Assembly: GCA_958451705.1 (NCBI GenBank)
Contig: CAUDRD010000010.1
Coordinates: 1-14,846 of the forward strand
Direction of reading: 5' to 3'
Origin: an uncultured Oscillospiraceae bacterium
GTDB lineage: Bacteria > Bacillota > Clostridia > Oscillospirales > Acutalibacteraceae
Length of the DNA: 14,846 nt
Both the position numbers and the translations under genes were made by a program. The number at the start of each line of letters is the position of its first letter. The stretch's first letter is position 1. The notes under the pieces were generated by a model that was given only the letters and a program-made list of their open reading frames with translations, was not told the origin of the DNA and searched no databases. Positions 1 to 6,042 of the stretch are shown piece by piece.

Positions 1-1232
1 ATAATAAATTCTTCCTCATAGGTAGGAGCACGAACCCCTGCAAAATAGGTAATTACGTCGCTCTTTGAAAATCCTTTTATAAGGGGCAGATGCTTTTTGC
101 AGATTGCGTCTATATTCTCCCTGTGGGTGCTGAAATCCTCTCTTTCGGGTATTTCGTATGCATCGGGACCCACAAGGACGTTTCCGTCAATGGTTCTCAT
201 AACTCCGCCGCCCTTTGTATCGGCAAAGGCCTGGTCAAGACCCACAAGACCCATTGAACGTGTTACGAGATGTCCCTTTTTCTTATCGAGAATTACAAGC
301 TCGCCTTTTCTGGGGTGAATGGAGAAAAATTTATCCCCTGCCATTTCGGCAATTTTATCAGCAAAGGTTCCCGCCGCATTGATGACGAGTCTCGGATAAA
401 CCGTACCTCTGTTGGTGAAAACCTTGCATATTTCGTTGTCGTCAATTTCCATACCAGTCACAACAGTGTTAAGGGAAACCTCAGCGCCGTTTTCCACTGC
501 GTTTTCAGCTAACGCAACAGTCAGCTTATAGGGAGACAGCACTCCCGAAGAGGGATAGATAAACGCTCCCAAAGCTTTATCGGTAATATTGGGTTCAATC
601 TGATGAAGGTATTCCCTTGTAATTTTTCCGCCCTCAACACCTAATTTTCTGGCTCTTTCGGCAAGCACCGGCTCTGCCGCCACACCAAAAACATGGTCTG
701 AGTAAAGAATAAGATTGCCGTAGCGTTTAAAGGGAATATCAAGCTCTTTACAAAGCTGAGTGTACATTGCGTTGCCCTTAACGTTCATCTCTCCTCTGAG
801 AGTTCCCGGATGGGAGGCAATGCCGGGATGTATCATTCCGTCGTTTCGGGAAGAGGCGTGCATAGCAACGTCGCTTTCCTTATCCGCAAGAAGAATTGTA
901 AGATTATACTTTGTCAGCTCTCTTGCAATTGCACAGCCCGTAACACCGCCGCCGATTATCATAACATCGGGACGCTTTCCCTCAAGAGCTCCGTCCTGAA
1001 CATCTGGAACTCTAAGGGGCGGGGCAGTATAACCTTTAAGCTTTACCTCGTTTACAACGCCTTTGTAACCGAACTTTGCTGCGGTTTTTCCGGCTTTGAC
1101 AATCTGCTTCCAGTCATCCATTTCTCCCTCGAGAATAACCGACTGTCGCCACTGCCTTGCATAAACCTCTTTAAAGCCCTTACGAATAAGGGCTTTTTGT
1201 ACCTTCTCTATTCTCTCTGCCATCGATCTCAT
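1..1232 (-). CDS. FAD-dependent oxidoreductase, GlpA/LhgO-like (3' end beyond left edge)
   Basis: This is a flavoprotein of the DAO superfamily, related to glycerol-3-phosphate dehydrogenase GlpA and L-2-hydroxyglutarate oxidase. It probably oxidises a hydroxylated substrate such as glycerol-3-phosphate and passes electrons on from FAD. About 410 codons are visible. Residues 1-88 form an N-terminal extension (ERIEKVQKALIRKGF... then GYKGVVNEV), which I recall from clostridial members of this family. The dinucleotide-binding motif GGGVTG is at residues 94-99, followed by ASSRNDGMIHPG and later by NAVENGAEV, VINAAGTFADKIAEMAG and YFAGVRAPTYEEEF. The C-terminus lies outside the window. The start is uncertain: ATG at 1232 and ATG at 1223 are both in frame, and neither has a strong ribosome site. 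The gene is a diverged paralogue of the one at 4295-5722 and is divergent from the GntR gene, which probably regulates it. The family is secure; the substrate is inferred. Confidence 0.88.
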   Translation of the reverse strand, partial: MRSMAERIEKVQKALIRKGFKEVYARQWRQSVILEGEMDDWKQIVKAGKTAAKFGYKGVVNEVKLKGYTAPPLRVPDVQDGALEGKRPDVMIIGGGVTGCAIARELTKYNLTILLADKESDVAMHASSRNDGMIHPGIASHPGTLRGEMNVKGNAMYTQLCKELDIPFKRYGNLILYSDHVFGVAAEPVLAERARKLGVEGGKITREYLHQIEPNITDKALGAFIYPSSGVLSPYKLTVALAENAVENGAEVSLNTVVTGMEIDDNEICKVFTNRGTVYPRLVINAAGTFADKIAEMAGDKFFSIHPRKGELVILDKKKGHLVTRSMGLVGLDQAFADTKGGGVMRTIDGNVLVGPDAYEIPEREDFSTHRENIDAICKKHLPLIKGFSKSDVITYFAGVRAPTYEEEFI

Positions 1233-1281
1233 CACACCGTTTCAAAAAATATTAACTCAATGATAGAAATTTTAAAGTTAG

Positions 1282-1412
1282 TTGTCCGTACATCTTGACA
1301 TCAGTCTAACAATTTTGTATACTTTTGTCAACAGAACATTTGCGGACAATGGAAAAAATTTTGTTTAATATGCATTTTATATGTTCGTATATCTCTGTAT
1401 TCATTCGGATAT
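1282..1412. promoter_or_regulatory. candidate GntR operator cluster
   Basis: Four CG-centred 12-bp pseudo-palindromes lie between the divergent genes: TTGTCCGTACAT (1282-1293), ATTTGCGGACAA (1338-1349), ATGTTCGTATAT (1381-1392) and a weaker TCATTCGGATAT (1401-1412). They fit a loose consensus TTGTNCGNACAA to different degrees, which resembles sites of other regulators with GntR-type DNA-binding domains such as AraR. The first abuts the -35 box of the GntR promoter; the rest lie in its leader. Assignment to the adjacent GntR protein is inferred from position. Confidence 0.4.
1295..1323 (+). promoter_or_regulatory. sigma-A promoter of the GntR gene
   Basis: A consensus -35 box TTGACA (1295-1300) is followed, after exactly 17 bp, by the -10 box TATACT (1318-1323). 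Transcription would start near 1330, giving a leader of about 110 nt before the GntR start codon. A CG-centred pseudo-palindrome at 1282-1293 sits just upstream of the -35 box, and others lie downstream, which fits autoregulation. Confidence 0.75.
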
Positions 1413-1441
1413 ATCAAAATATGTCCAAGGAGGAATGAAAA

Positions 1442-2164
1442 ATGGTAAACAAAAACAGCCCCATCCCCCTATATATCCAGGTAAAAGAAGATATTTTAAA
1501 GCAAATTGCCGCCGATAAATATCTACCCGATTCCCAGCTCCCCACGGAAAAAGAACTTATGGAACTCCACGGAGTGGGAAGAGCTACTATTAGAGCGGCT
1601 CTCAGTGACCTCGAATACGAGGGCAGAATTATAAAACGCAGAGGCATAGGTACCTTTGTTTCACCTATGAGCCGTACTGCCGGCTTCGAGCCCCTTATAT
1701 CCCTGACTTATTTTCTCGACCGTATGGGAATTAAAAGCGACAGCATAATTGTAAAAAACGAGCCCTGTACCGCCAGCGAAAAGGAACTTAACCTTTGGGC
1801 AGATGACTTTTGGGTGCATCATATTAAAAGGCTTCGTTATGCCGACAATTTGGCCATTGCAATTGAGGACAGCTTTTTTGTAGACAAGCTCTATAATATA
1901 GTTAAAAGCATTGATTCCTCCTCGTCGGTTGCCCATGCCATTTTGGAAAGCAATATTAAAATTGAAAAAATTCAGCAGACAATTTATATCCGTGAGGCAG
2001 ATGACCATGAGCTTAAAAACCTGCCTCTTGGAAGCAGCAACAGCGTAGTTGAGCTTACAAGATGGATTTATGAAAAAGGCGACGAAACGCCTATAAGCTT
2101 TGTTAAATTCGTAATGCCGGAATCACTTATTGAATTTCCCTTTTCAACTCTTGAAAAACGCTGA
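1442..2164 (+). CDS. GntR-family transcriptional regulator (HutC/UTRA subfamily)
   Basis: This is a 240-residue DNA-binding regulator that senses a small molecule. Residues about 8-75 form the winged helix of GntR proteins: PLYIQVKEDILKQI, then LPTEKELMELHGVGRATIRA (recognition helix) and the wing RRGIGTFV. Residues about 90-235 match a UTRA effector-binding domain, ending in the typical arrangement of LTRWIYEKGDETPISFVKFV. Full length for the subfamily is about 240. The start is well supported by AAGGAGG eight bases upstream. It is divergent from the FAD oxidoreductase at 1-1232 and is followed 60 bp later by a small zinc-ribbon gene. By position it probably controls the flavin dehydrogenase genes around it; the effector could be glycerol-3-phosphate or another phosphorylated or hydroxylated substrate, but the sequence does not show which. 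Confidence 0.93.
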   Translation: MVNKNSPIPLYIQVKEDILKQIAADKYLPDSQLPTEKELMELHGVGRATIRAALSDLEYEGRIIKRRGIGTFVSPMSRTAGFEPLISLTYFLDRMGIKSDSIIVKNEPCTASEKELNLWADDFWVHHIKRLRYADNLAIAIEDSFFVDKLYNIVKSIDSSSSVAHAILESNIKIEKIQQTIYIREADDHELKNLPLGSSNSVVELTRWIYEKGDETPISFVKFVMPESLIEFPFSTLEKR

Positions 2165-2224
2165 TTTTTTAAATTCCCGCAAGCTGCTTCATACGGAACA
2201 AGCGGTTTTGAAAGGAGAATGTCT

Positions 2225-2527
2225 ATGTATTACTGCGAAAACTGCAAACTTCTTTCAGACAGTGATATTTGTCCTTTTTGTGAAAGCGAAACTCTACGAG
2301 AAGTTAAAGATGAGGATCTATGCTTTTTAACCGAAAAAGGTATAGTTTACAGCGGCGTTCTTAGAGGAGCGCTTTTGCGTGAAAGCATACCTTACAGAGC
2401 ACATTCGGTAATAAGCAGCTGCAGAACCGCAAGGCCCGGTCCTGCCGTTGAAACTTATCGTTTCTTTGTGCCTTATGAATTTTTAAGCCGTGCGAAAGAG
2501 ATTGAAGAAAACGCATGCAGAACGTAA
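2225..2527 (+). CDS. small zinc-ribbon protein, unknown function
   Basis: This 100-residue protein begins with two close CxxC pairs (YCENC at residues 3-7 and ICPFC near 15-19), which form a rubredoxin-like zinc knuckle. The remainder (FLTEKG..., GALLRESIPY, ETYRFFVPYEFLSRAKEI) resembles the DUF2007-like 'putative signal transducing' fold seen in small clostridial proteins; that link is from memory and tentative. I place the start at ATG 2225, not the in-frame ATG 2219: the ribosome site AAAGGAG ends at 2217, which leaves a workable gap of 7 nt only for the second ATG. It follows the GntR gene by 60 bp and is closed by the terminator at 2568-2599, so the two are probably co-transcribed. Its function is not known. 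Confidence 0.8.
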   Translation: MYYCENCKLLSDSDICPFCESETLREVKDEDLCFLTEKGIVYSGVLRGALLRESIPYRAHSVISSCRTARPGPAVETYRFFVPYEFLSRAKEIEENACRT

Positions 2528-2567
2528 AACATAAAATATACCGCATTAATTTCGTATGAATACAGAT

Positions 2568-2599
2568 AAAAGCGCTGCAAAAAACGCAGCGCTTTTTTT
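2568..2599 (+). terminator. intrinsic terminator of the GntR/zinc-ribbon unit
   Basis: A perfect 8-bp GC-rich stem, AGCGCTGC (2571-2578) with GCAGCGCT (2586-2593), has a 7-nt loop and is extended by A-T pairs on the outside. It is followed by seven T. It lies 40 bp after the zinc-ribbon stop codon. The A-rich 5' flank means it could also act on the opposite strand. Confidence 0.9.
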
Positions 2600-2625
2600 A
2601 ATAACCTGTTTTCTTTAAAAAGTTA

Positions 2626-2655
2626 ACAAAAGAAGAACCGCCCTTTCGGACGGCT
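2626..2655 (-). terminator. intrinsic terminator of the flavin dehydrogenase operon
   Basis: On the minus strand, AGCCGTCC and GGGCGGTT pair (8 bp, two G-U) around a GAAA tetraloop (2636-2655), followed by the T-rich run CTTCTTTTG. It sits 30 bp beyond the DUF1667 stop and faces the terminator at 2568-2599, so the convergent units are insulated from each other. Confidence 0.82.
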
Positions 2656-2685
2656 CTCCCGATTTCCTCATTTATTTTATTCTCA

Positions 2686-3030
2686 TCAAAGGCTTCTCGT
2701 TGCTACAACGTCTACGCCTGTGCCGCAGACGTTCTTTATCACTATATCCCCTGTTTTTACAGGAGCCTTTAGTGTAACTGAATTAAGGGCTTCCATTACC
2801 TCAAAAATCTTTCCCTTGGGTACGGAACCCGCTGTTTTAACGCTGCATCTCGGATAGGCTCCGCCTTCCGCTTTTACAGTGCTTGTTACAACTCTCATGG
2901 GATTAAGCAGCTCGTTTTTACCGTACTCCGCACCTTTAAGACAGGTGTTTCCTGTAACAGCATATCCGTTTTCTTCATCAACCTTGAGGTGACAGCCCTT
3001 GGGACATACAATGCAAATTAACTCTTTCAT
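2686..3030 (-). CDS. DUF1667 Cys-rich protein
   Basis: This 114-residue protein is the third member of the flavin dehydrogenase operon. An N-terminal CxxCxxxC cluster (C6, C9, C13 in ICIVCPKGCHLKV) plus C30 (GNTCLKG) could ligate an Fe-S cluster or metal. The rest (NPMRVVTSTVK, PVKTGDIVIKNVCGTGVDVVATRSL) is typical of DUF1667, which regularly follows GlpA/GlpB-like pairs in Firmicutes and Thermotogae. It may take the electron-transfer place of GlpC, but that is inference. I use ATG at 3030, where the upstream TGA and this ATG form TGATG and GGAGG lies 7 nt before. A GTG one codon earlier (3033) would leave only 4 nt. The overlap suggests translational coupling. Confidence 0.9.
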   Translation of the reverse strand: MKELICIVCPKGCHLKVDEENGYAVTGNTCLKGAEYGKNELLNPMRVVTSTVKAEGGAYPRCSVKTAGSVPKGKIFEVMEALNSVTLKAPVKTGDIVIKNVCGTGVDVVATRSL

Positions 3031-4298
3031 CACTTAGCCTCCTCAACGCTTACTGTAATATCTCCCTGTACCTTATCGAGAATTACCTTGGGAAGAGTGA
3101 TATGCTCCATCTCACCGGGGGCAAGATGCTCTCGCTTATATGAAGCCACAGTCTTATCGCCGTCTTTTACAACTATGCGAAGATCTCCGCTGTAAACATT
3201 GCGTACACGGAAGAAAAGATCGGCAAACTTTTCCACAGCTTCAACACGAATTCTCTGAGGCACGGTGTAAGTTACTCCGTCGCCGTTTGCAACTTCTATA
3301 ATTCTGCCGCCTCTGCGCTTTCCGCAGGCATATTCAGCAGCAGCGGCTCCTGCACGGGAGCTTTCCGCTGTAACGTAGTCAACAAGGTCATGAACGTGAA
3401 CAACGTTTCCGCAGGCGAAAATACCCGGCGCCTGTGTCTCCATATTTTCAAAGACAATCGCACCGTTTGTGCGGCGGTCAATTGTGATTCCCGCTCCCCT
3501 TGTAAGCTCGTTTTCGGGGATAAGGCCAACAGAAAGAAGAATTGTGTCACAGTCGAACTCCATTTCCGTACCGGGAATAGGTCTTCTGTTTTCGTCAACC
3601 TTTGCAACTATTGCTTTTTCAACTCTGTCCTTACCCTGAATATCAATAATTGTATGTGAAAGGTAAAGGGGAATATTGTAGTCATGAAGGCACTGAACAA
3701 TATTTCTGTTAAGTCCGCCGGAATAGGGCATAACCTCAACACAGGCAAGAACCTTTGCTCCCTCAAGAGTCATTCGTCTTGCCATAATAAGTCCGATATC
3801 GCCGGAACCTAAGATAAGCACCTTTTTGCCCACCATGTAGCCTTCCATATTGACATATCTCTGAGCAGTACCAGCCGTAAACACTCCGGCGGGACGTGTT
3901 CCGGGAATACCGATTGCGCCTCTTGTACGCTCACGGCAGCCCATTGCAAGGACTATTGCCTTTGCCTTTATAAGACAGTAACCGTATTTTCCGCTTACTG
4001 CATGAATCTCATGAGTTTCTGCATTAAGGTCAAGAACCATAGTATCGAGCCAAAGCTCAATTCCGCTGCCCTCAAGCTGAGCTACAAAGCGGCCTGCATA
4101 TTCGGGACCTGTAAGCTCTTCCTTAAAATAATGAAGTCCGAAGCCATTATGTATACACTGGTTGAGTATACCTCCGGCCTCCTTGTCACGCTCGAGAATG
4201 AGAACCTTTTCAGCTCCGTTTTCCCTCGCCTTTAAAGCCGCCGCAAGACCTGCCGGGCCTCCGCCGATTACCGCTACATCATAAAGCTGTTCGTTCAT
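3030..4298 (-). CDS. FAD/NAD(P)-dependent oxidoreductase, GlpB-like partner subunit
   Basis: This 422-residue flavoprotein has the two-dinucleotide-domain fold of pyridine-nucleotide oxidoreductases. The FAD motif GGGPAG is at residues 12-17, MGCRERTRGA at about 119-128, and the second (NAD-type) motif GSGDIG at 164-169. The FAD ribityl-binding GIFACGNVVHVHDLVDYV comes near residue 310. There is no thioredoxin-reductase CxxC. The last 80 residues form an extra domain common to this family. It lies between the GlpA-like and DUF1667 genes, overlapping the former by ATGA and the latter by TGATG. This places it as the likely partner that moves electrons from the GlpA-like flavoprotein to NAD or another acceptor. 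GGGAGG lies 9 nt before the ATG. The family is secure; the exact electron acceptor is not shown by the sequence. Confidence 0.92.
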   Translation of the reverse strand: MNEQLYDVAVIGGGPAGLAAALKARENGAEKVLILERDKEAGGILNQCIHNGFGLHYFKEELTGPEYAGRFVAQLEGSGIELWLDTMVLDLNAETHEIHAVSGKYGYCLIKAKAIVLAMGCRERTRGAIGIPGTRPAGVFTAGTAQRYVNMEGYMVGKKVLILGSGDIGLIMARRMTLEGAKVLACVEVMPYSGGLNRNIVQCLHDYNIPLYLSHTIIDIQGKDRVEKAIVAKVDENRRPIPGTEMEFDCDTILLSVGLIPENELTRGAGITIDRRTNGAIVFENMETQAPGIFACGNVVHVHDLVDYVTAESSRAGAAAAEYACGKRRGGRIIEVANGDGVTYTVPQRIRVEAVEKFADLFFRVRNVYSGDLRIVVKDGDKTVASYKREHLAPGEMEHITLPKVILDKVQGDITVSVEEAK

Positions 4299-5722
4299 CT
4301 TCTCTCGCCTCCCTCTTTAGTTCTGCCTGTGAGAATTACGGTGCCTACTCCGTCCTGCATTATCTCTTCGGGATCCTTTTTAAGCTCCCTTGCAAGGATT
4401 TCGAGGACTCTCGGTCCACAGAAGCCGCCCTGGCATCTGCCCATTCCGCTGCCGGCACGTCTCTTTACTCCGTCAATGCTGCAGGGAGGAATTATCTCAT
4501 GGCAGGCATCTATAATTTCGCCCTCTGTTATAGTTTCGCAGCGGCAGATAACTCTGCCGTATGCAGGATTTTTCTTAACAAGCTCAGCTTTTTCCTCAGC
4601 CGAAAGCTCCTTAAATCGAACTTTATGACGCTTTGTAACAGGGTTCTCCTTTTTGGGAGCTGAAAGTCCCGCTTCTTCAAGAAGCTTTACCGCCTCTTCA
4701 CCTACAGCGGCTGCCGCTGAAAGTCCGGGGCTCTTCATTCCTGCAAGGTCAAGGAAGCCTTCCCCCGCCATTTCTATTATAAAATCTGATTTATCCGTAT
4801 TTGCACGAACACCGGCAAAGTTTCTTATATTCTCTCTGAAATTAATTGAGGGAACGCTCTTTTTAGCCATAGTAGCTACGAACTCAAGGCCGGCCGCAGT
4901 ATTGGCTACGGAATCCACATTCTCAGCATTGGGGCCGACAATAAGGTTTCCGTGGACTGTGGGAGAGACAAGAACGCCTTTACCCACCTTTGTGGGGCAT
5001 TGGAAAATAACATGGTTTACCCTTGTGCCCTCTGTTTTATCAAGGAGATAATATTCGCCGCGGCAGGGAATTGTAGTAAATTCCTTTTCCGCAACCATTT
5101 CGTGAACTTCCCCGGCGCTGACTCCTGCTGCATTTACAACATATTTAGCCTCAACGTCTCCTGTGGGAGTTTTTAAAAGCCAGCCCTTTTCCGTTTTCTC
5201 CATTGCCGTAACAGGGCTGTTAAGCCTCACCTCAGCGCCGTTTTCCACTGCGTTTTCAGCCATTGCAATGGCGAATTCCCAGGGATTAACTATTGCTGCC
5301 GAGGGAGCATAAAGGGCACATTTTACGGGAGCAAGATTTGGCTCCATCTGAGCTACCTCTTCTCCGCTTATGATTTTTGCTCCTGGAACACCGTTTGCCT
5401 TTGCGTTTTCATAAAGCTTTTCAACATGAGGCACTTCCTCATCGGTAAAGGCAAGAACAAGGCTGCCTATCTGCTTTCTGTGAACGTCCAGGTCTTCGCA
5501 AATCTGCTTTGCAAGCTCCACGCCTCTTACATTAAGTCTTGCCATAAGCGTACCCGGTTCCGGGTCATAACCTGCGTGAAGAATTGCGCTGTTAGCTTTT
5601 GTAGTACCCATTGCAACATCGTTGTTCTTTTCAAGCACTACAACAGAAACCTGACGTTTTGCCAGCTCCATAGCCACCGCTGCGCCTATAACTCCGCAGC
5701 CGATAACTGCTACATCTACCAT
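4295..5722 (-). CDS. FAD-dependent oxidoreductase with C-terminal BFD [2Fe-2S] domain (GlpA-like glycerol-3-phosphate dehydrogenase)
   Basis: This 475-residue protein is the first gene of a three-gene operon. Residues 1-370 are a DAO-type FAD domain: GCGVIG at 8-13, NSAILHAGYD, VVNAAGVSAGEVHEM and FAGVRANTD. Residues about 390-445 are a BFD-like [2Fe-2S] domain with cysteines C393, C395, C430 and C435 (CRC, then GRCQGGFCGP). This architecture is typical of anaerobic glycerol-3-phosphate dehydrogenase subunit A. The gene order with a GlpB-like protein and DUF1667 supports this: as I recall, Thermotoga has the same trio next to glycerol kinase and a GlpP-type antiterminator. The ribosome site GGGAG lies 8 nt before the ATG. 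A promoter lies at 5841-5869, with a terminator hairpin in the leader. Related family members oxidise 2-hydroxy acids or amino acids, so the substrate remains inferred. Confidence 0.9.
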   Translation of the reverse strand: MVDVAVIGCGVIGAAVAMELAKRQVSVVVLEKNNDVAMGTTKANSAILHAGYDPEPGTLMARLNVRGVELAKQICEDLDVHRKQIGSLVLAFTDEEVPHVEKLYENAKANGVPGAKIISGEEVAQMEPNLAPVKCALYAPSAAIVNPWEFAIAMAENAVENGAEVRLNSPVTAMEKTEKGWLLKTPTGDVEAKYVVNAAGVSAGEVHEMVAEKEFTTIPCRGEYYLLDKTEGTRVNHVIFQCPTKVGKGVLVSPTVHGNLIVGPNAENVDSVANTAAGLEFVATMAKKSVPSINFRENIRNFAGVRANTDKSDFIIEMAGEGFLDLAGMKSPGLSAAAAVGEEAVKLLEEAGLSAPKKENPVTKRHKVRFKELSAEEKAELVKKNPAYGRVICRCETITEGEIIDACHEIIPPCSIDGVKRRAGSGMGRCQGGFCGPRVLEILARELKKDPEEIMQDGVGTVILTGRTKEGGERR

Positions 5723-5745
5723 TTTCCCACTCCCTTTTTCTAAAT

Positions 5746-5797
5746 AAAAAAGAGCAAAGCAAAAACGCCCCGTATTTTGGGGATTTTAGCTTTACTC
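5746..5797 (-). terminator. intrinsic terminator in the operon leader (attenuator)
   Basis: On the minus strand a hairpin spans 5797 to 5752. Its pairs are GAGUAAAGC/GCUUUGCUC (one G-U), a U-U mismatch, AAAAU/GUUUU, a bulged C and CCCC/GGGG, around a 7-nt loop, for about 18 pairs in all. Six U follow directly (5751-5746). The only gene it can serve on this strand is the downstream GlpA-like gene, whose ribosome site begins about 10 nt later, so it is a leader terminator and not the end of an upstream gene. A small upstream hairpin, CCGA-AUA-UCGG, lies near 5813-5823. A GGCUU segment next to it could pair with AAGCU of the terminator 5' arm, but only over 5 bp, so protein-mediated antitermination (as by GlpP in Bacillus glp leaders) is an equally good reading. 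Confidence 0.75.
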
Positions 5798-5840
5798 TCA
5801 ACCTCTGAAACAAGCCGATATTCGGTTTTGGTACAATTGA

Positions 5841-5869
5841 ATAATACCCTATACAAAACAAAAAATCAA
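5841..5869 (-). promoter_or_regulatory. sigma-A promoter of the flavin dehydrogenase operon
   Basis: Minus-strand -35 box TTGATT (5869-5864) and -10 box TATTAT (5846-5841) are separated by 17 bp. Transcription would begin near 5834, about 110 nt before the start codon, and would pass through the leader terminator at 5746-5797. The 320-bp gap between genes (5723-6042) otherwise holds only the stem-loop at 5947-5996 and AT-rich sequence. Confidence 0.75.
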
Positions 5870-5946
5870 GACTTTTTTATAGTTTTGTAGGCAATTTTTA
5901 AAATAAATTTTTACACGGAAAAATAAGCTGAAGTTACATAAGATCA

Positions 5947-5996
5947 AAGCGAAGCACCTGCTGCCCAAAACAAAAAGGACAGCAGGTACCTCGCTT
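5947..5996. repeat. large intergenic stem-loop
   Basis: Outer arms AAGCGA/TCGCTT (5947-5952 with 5991-5996) and inner arms ACCTGCTG/CAGCAGGT (5956-5963 with 5980-5987) enclose a 3x3 internal loop, a short CC/GG pair and an A-rich loop. The stem begins 47 bp after the stop of the surface-protein gene. No proper T-run follows on either strand, so it is a poor intrinsic terminator. It may protect the 3' end of that mRNA, act as a Rho-independent pause, or be a copy of a small palindromic repeat. Confidence 0.6.
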
Positions 5997-6042
5997 AGCG
6001 GTTTCGTATGTGAAAGAAGTGAAATGAATAAAATCTATTTAA

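Noticed and set aside
810..1298. 162-residue plus-strand open frame
   Set aside because: It overlaps the left-edge flavoprotein on the other strand and has a low-complexity, non-family sequence.
2184..2209. Hairpin CTGCTT/AAGCGG followed by TTTT between the GntR and zinc-ribbon genes
   Set aside because: Only six pairs with a 10-nt loop and four T; too weak to call a terminator, though partial termination is possible.
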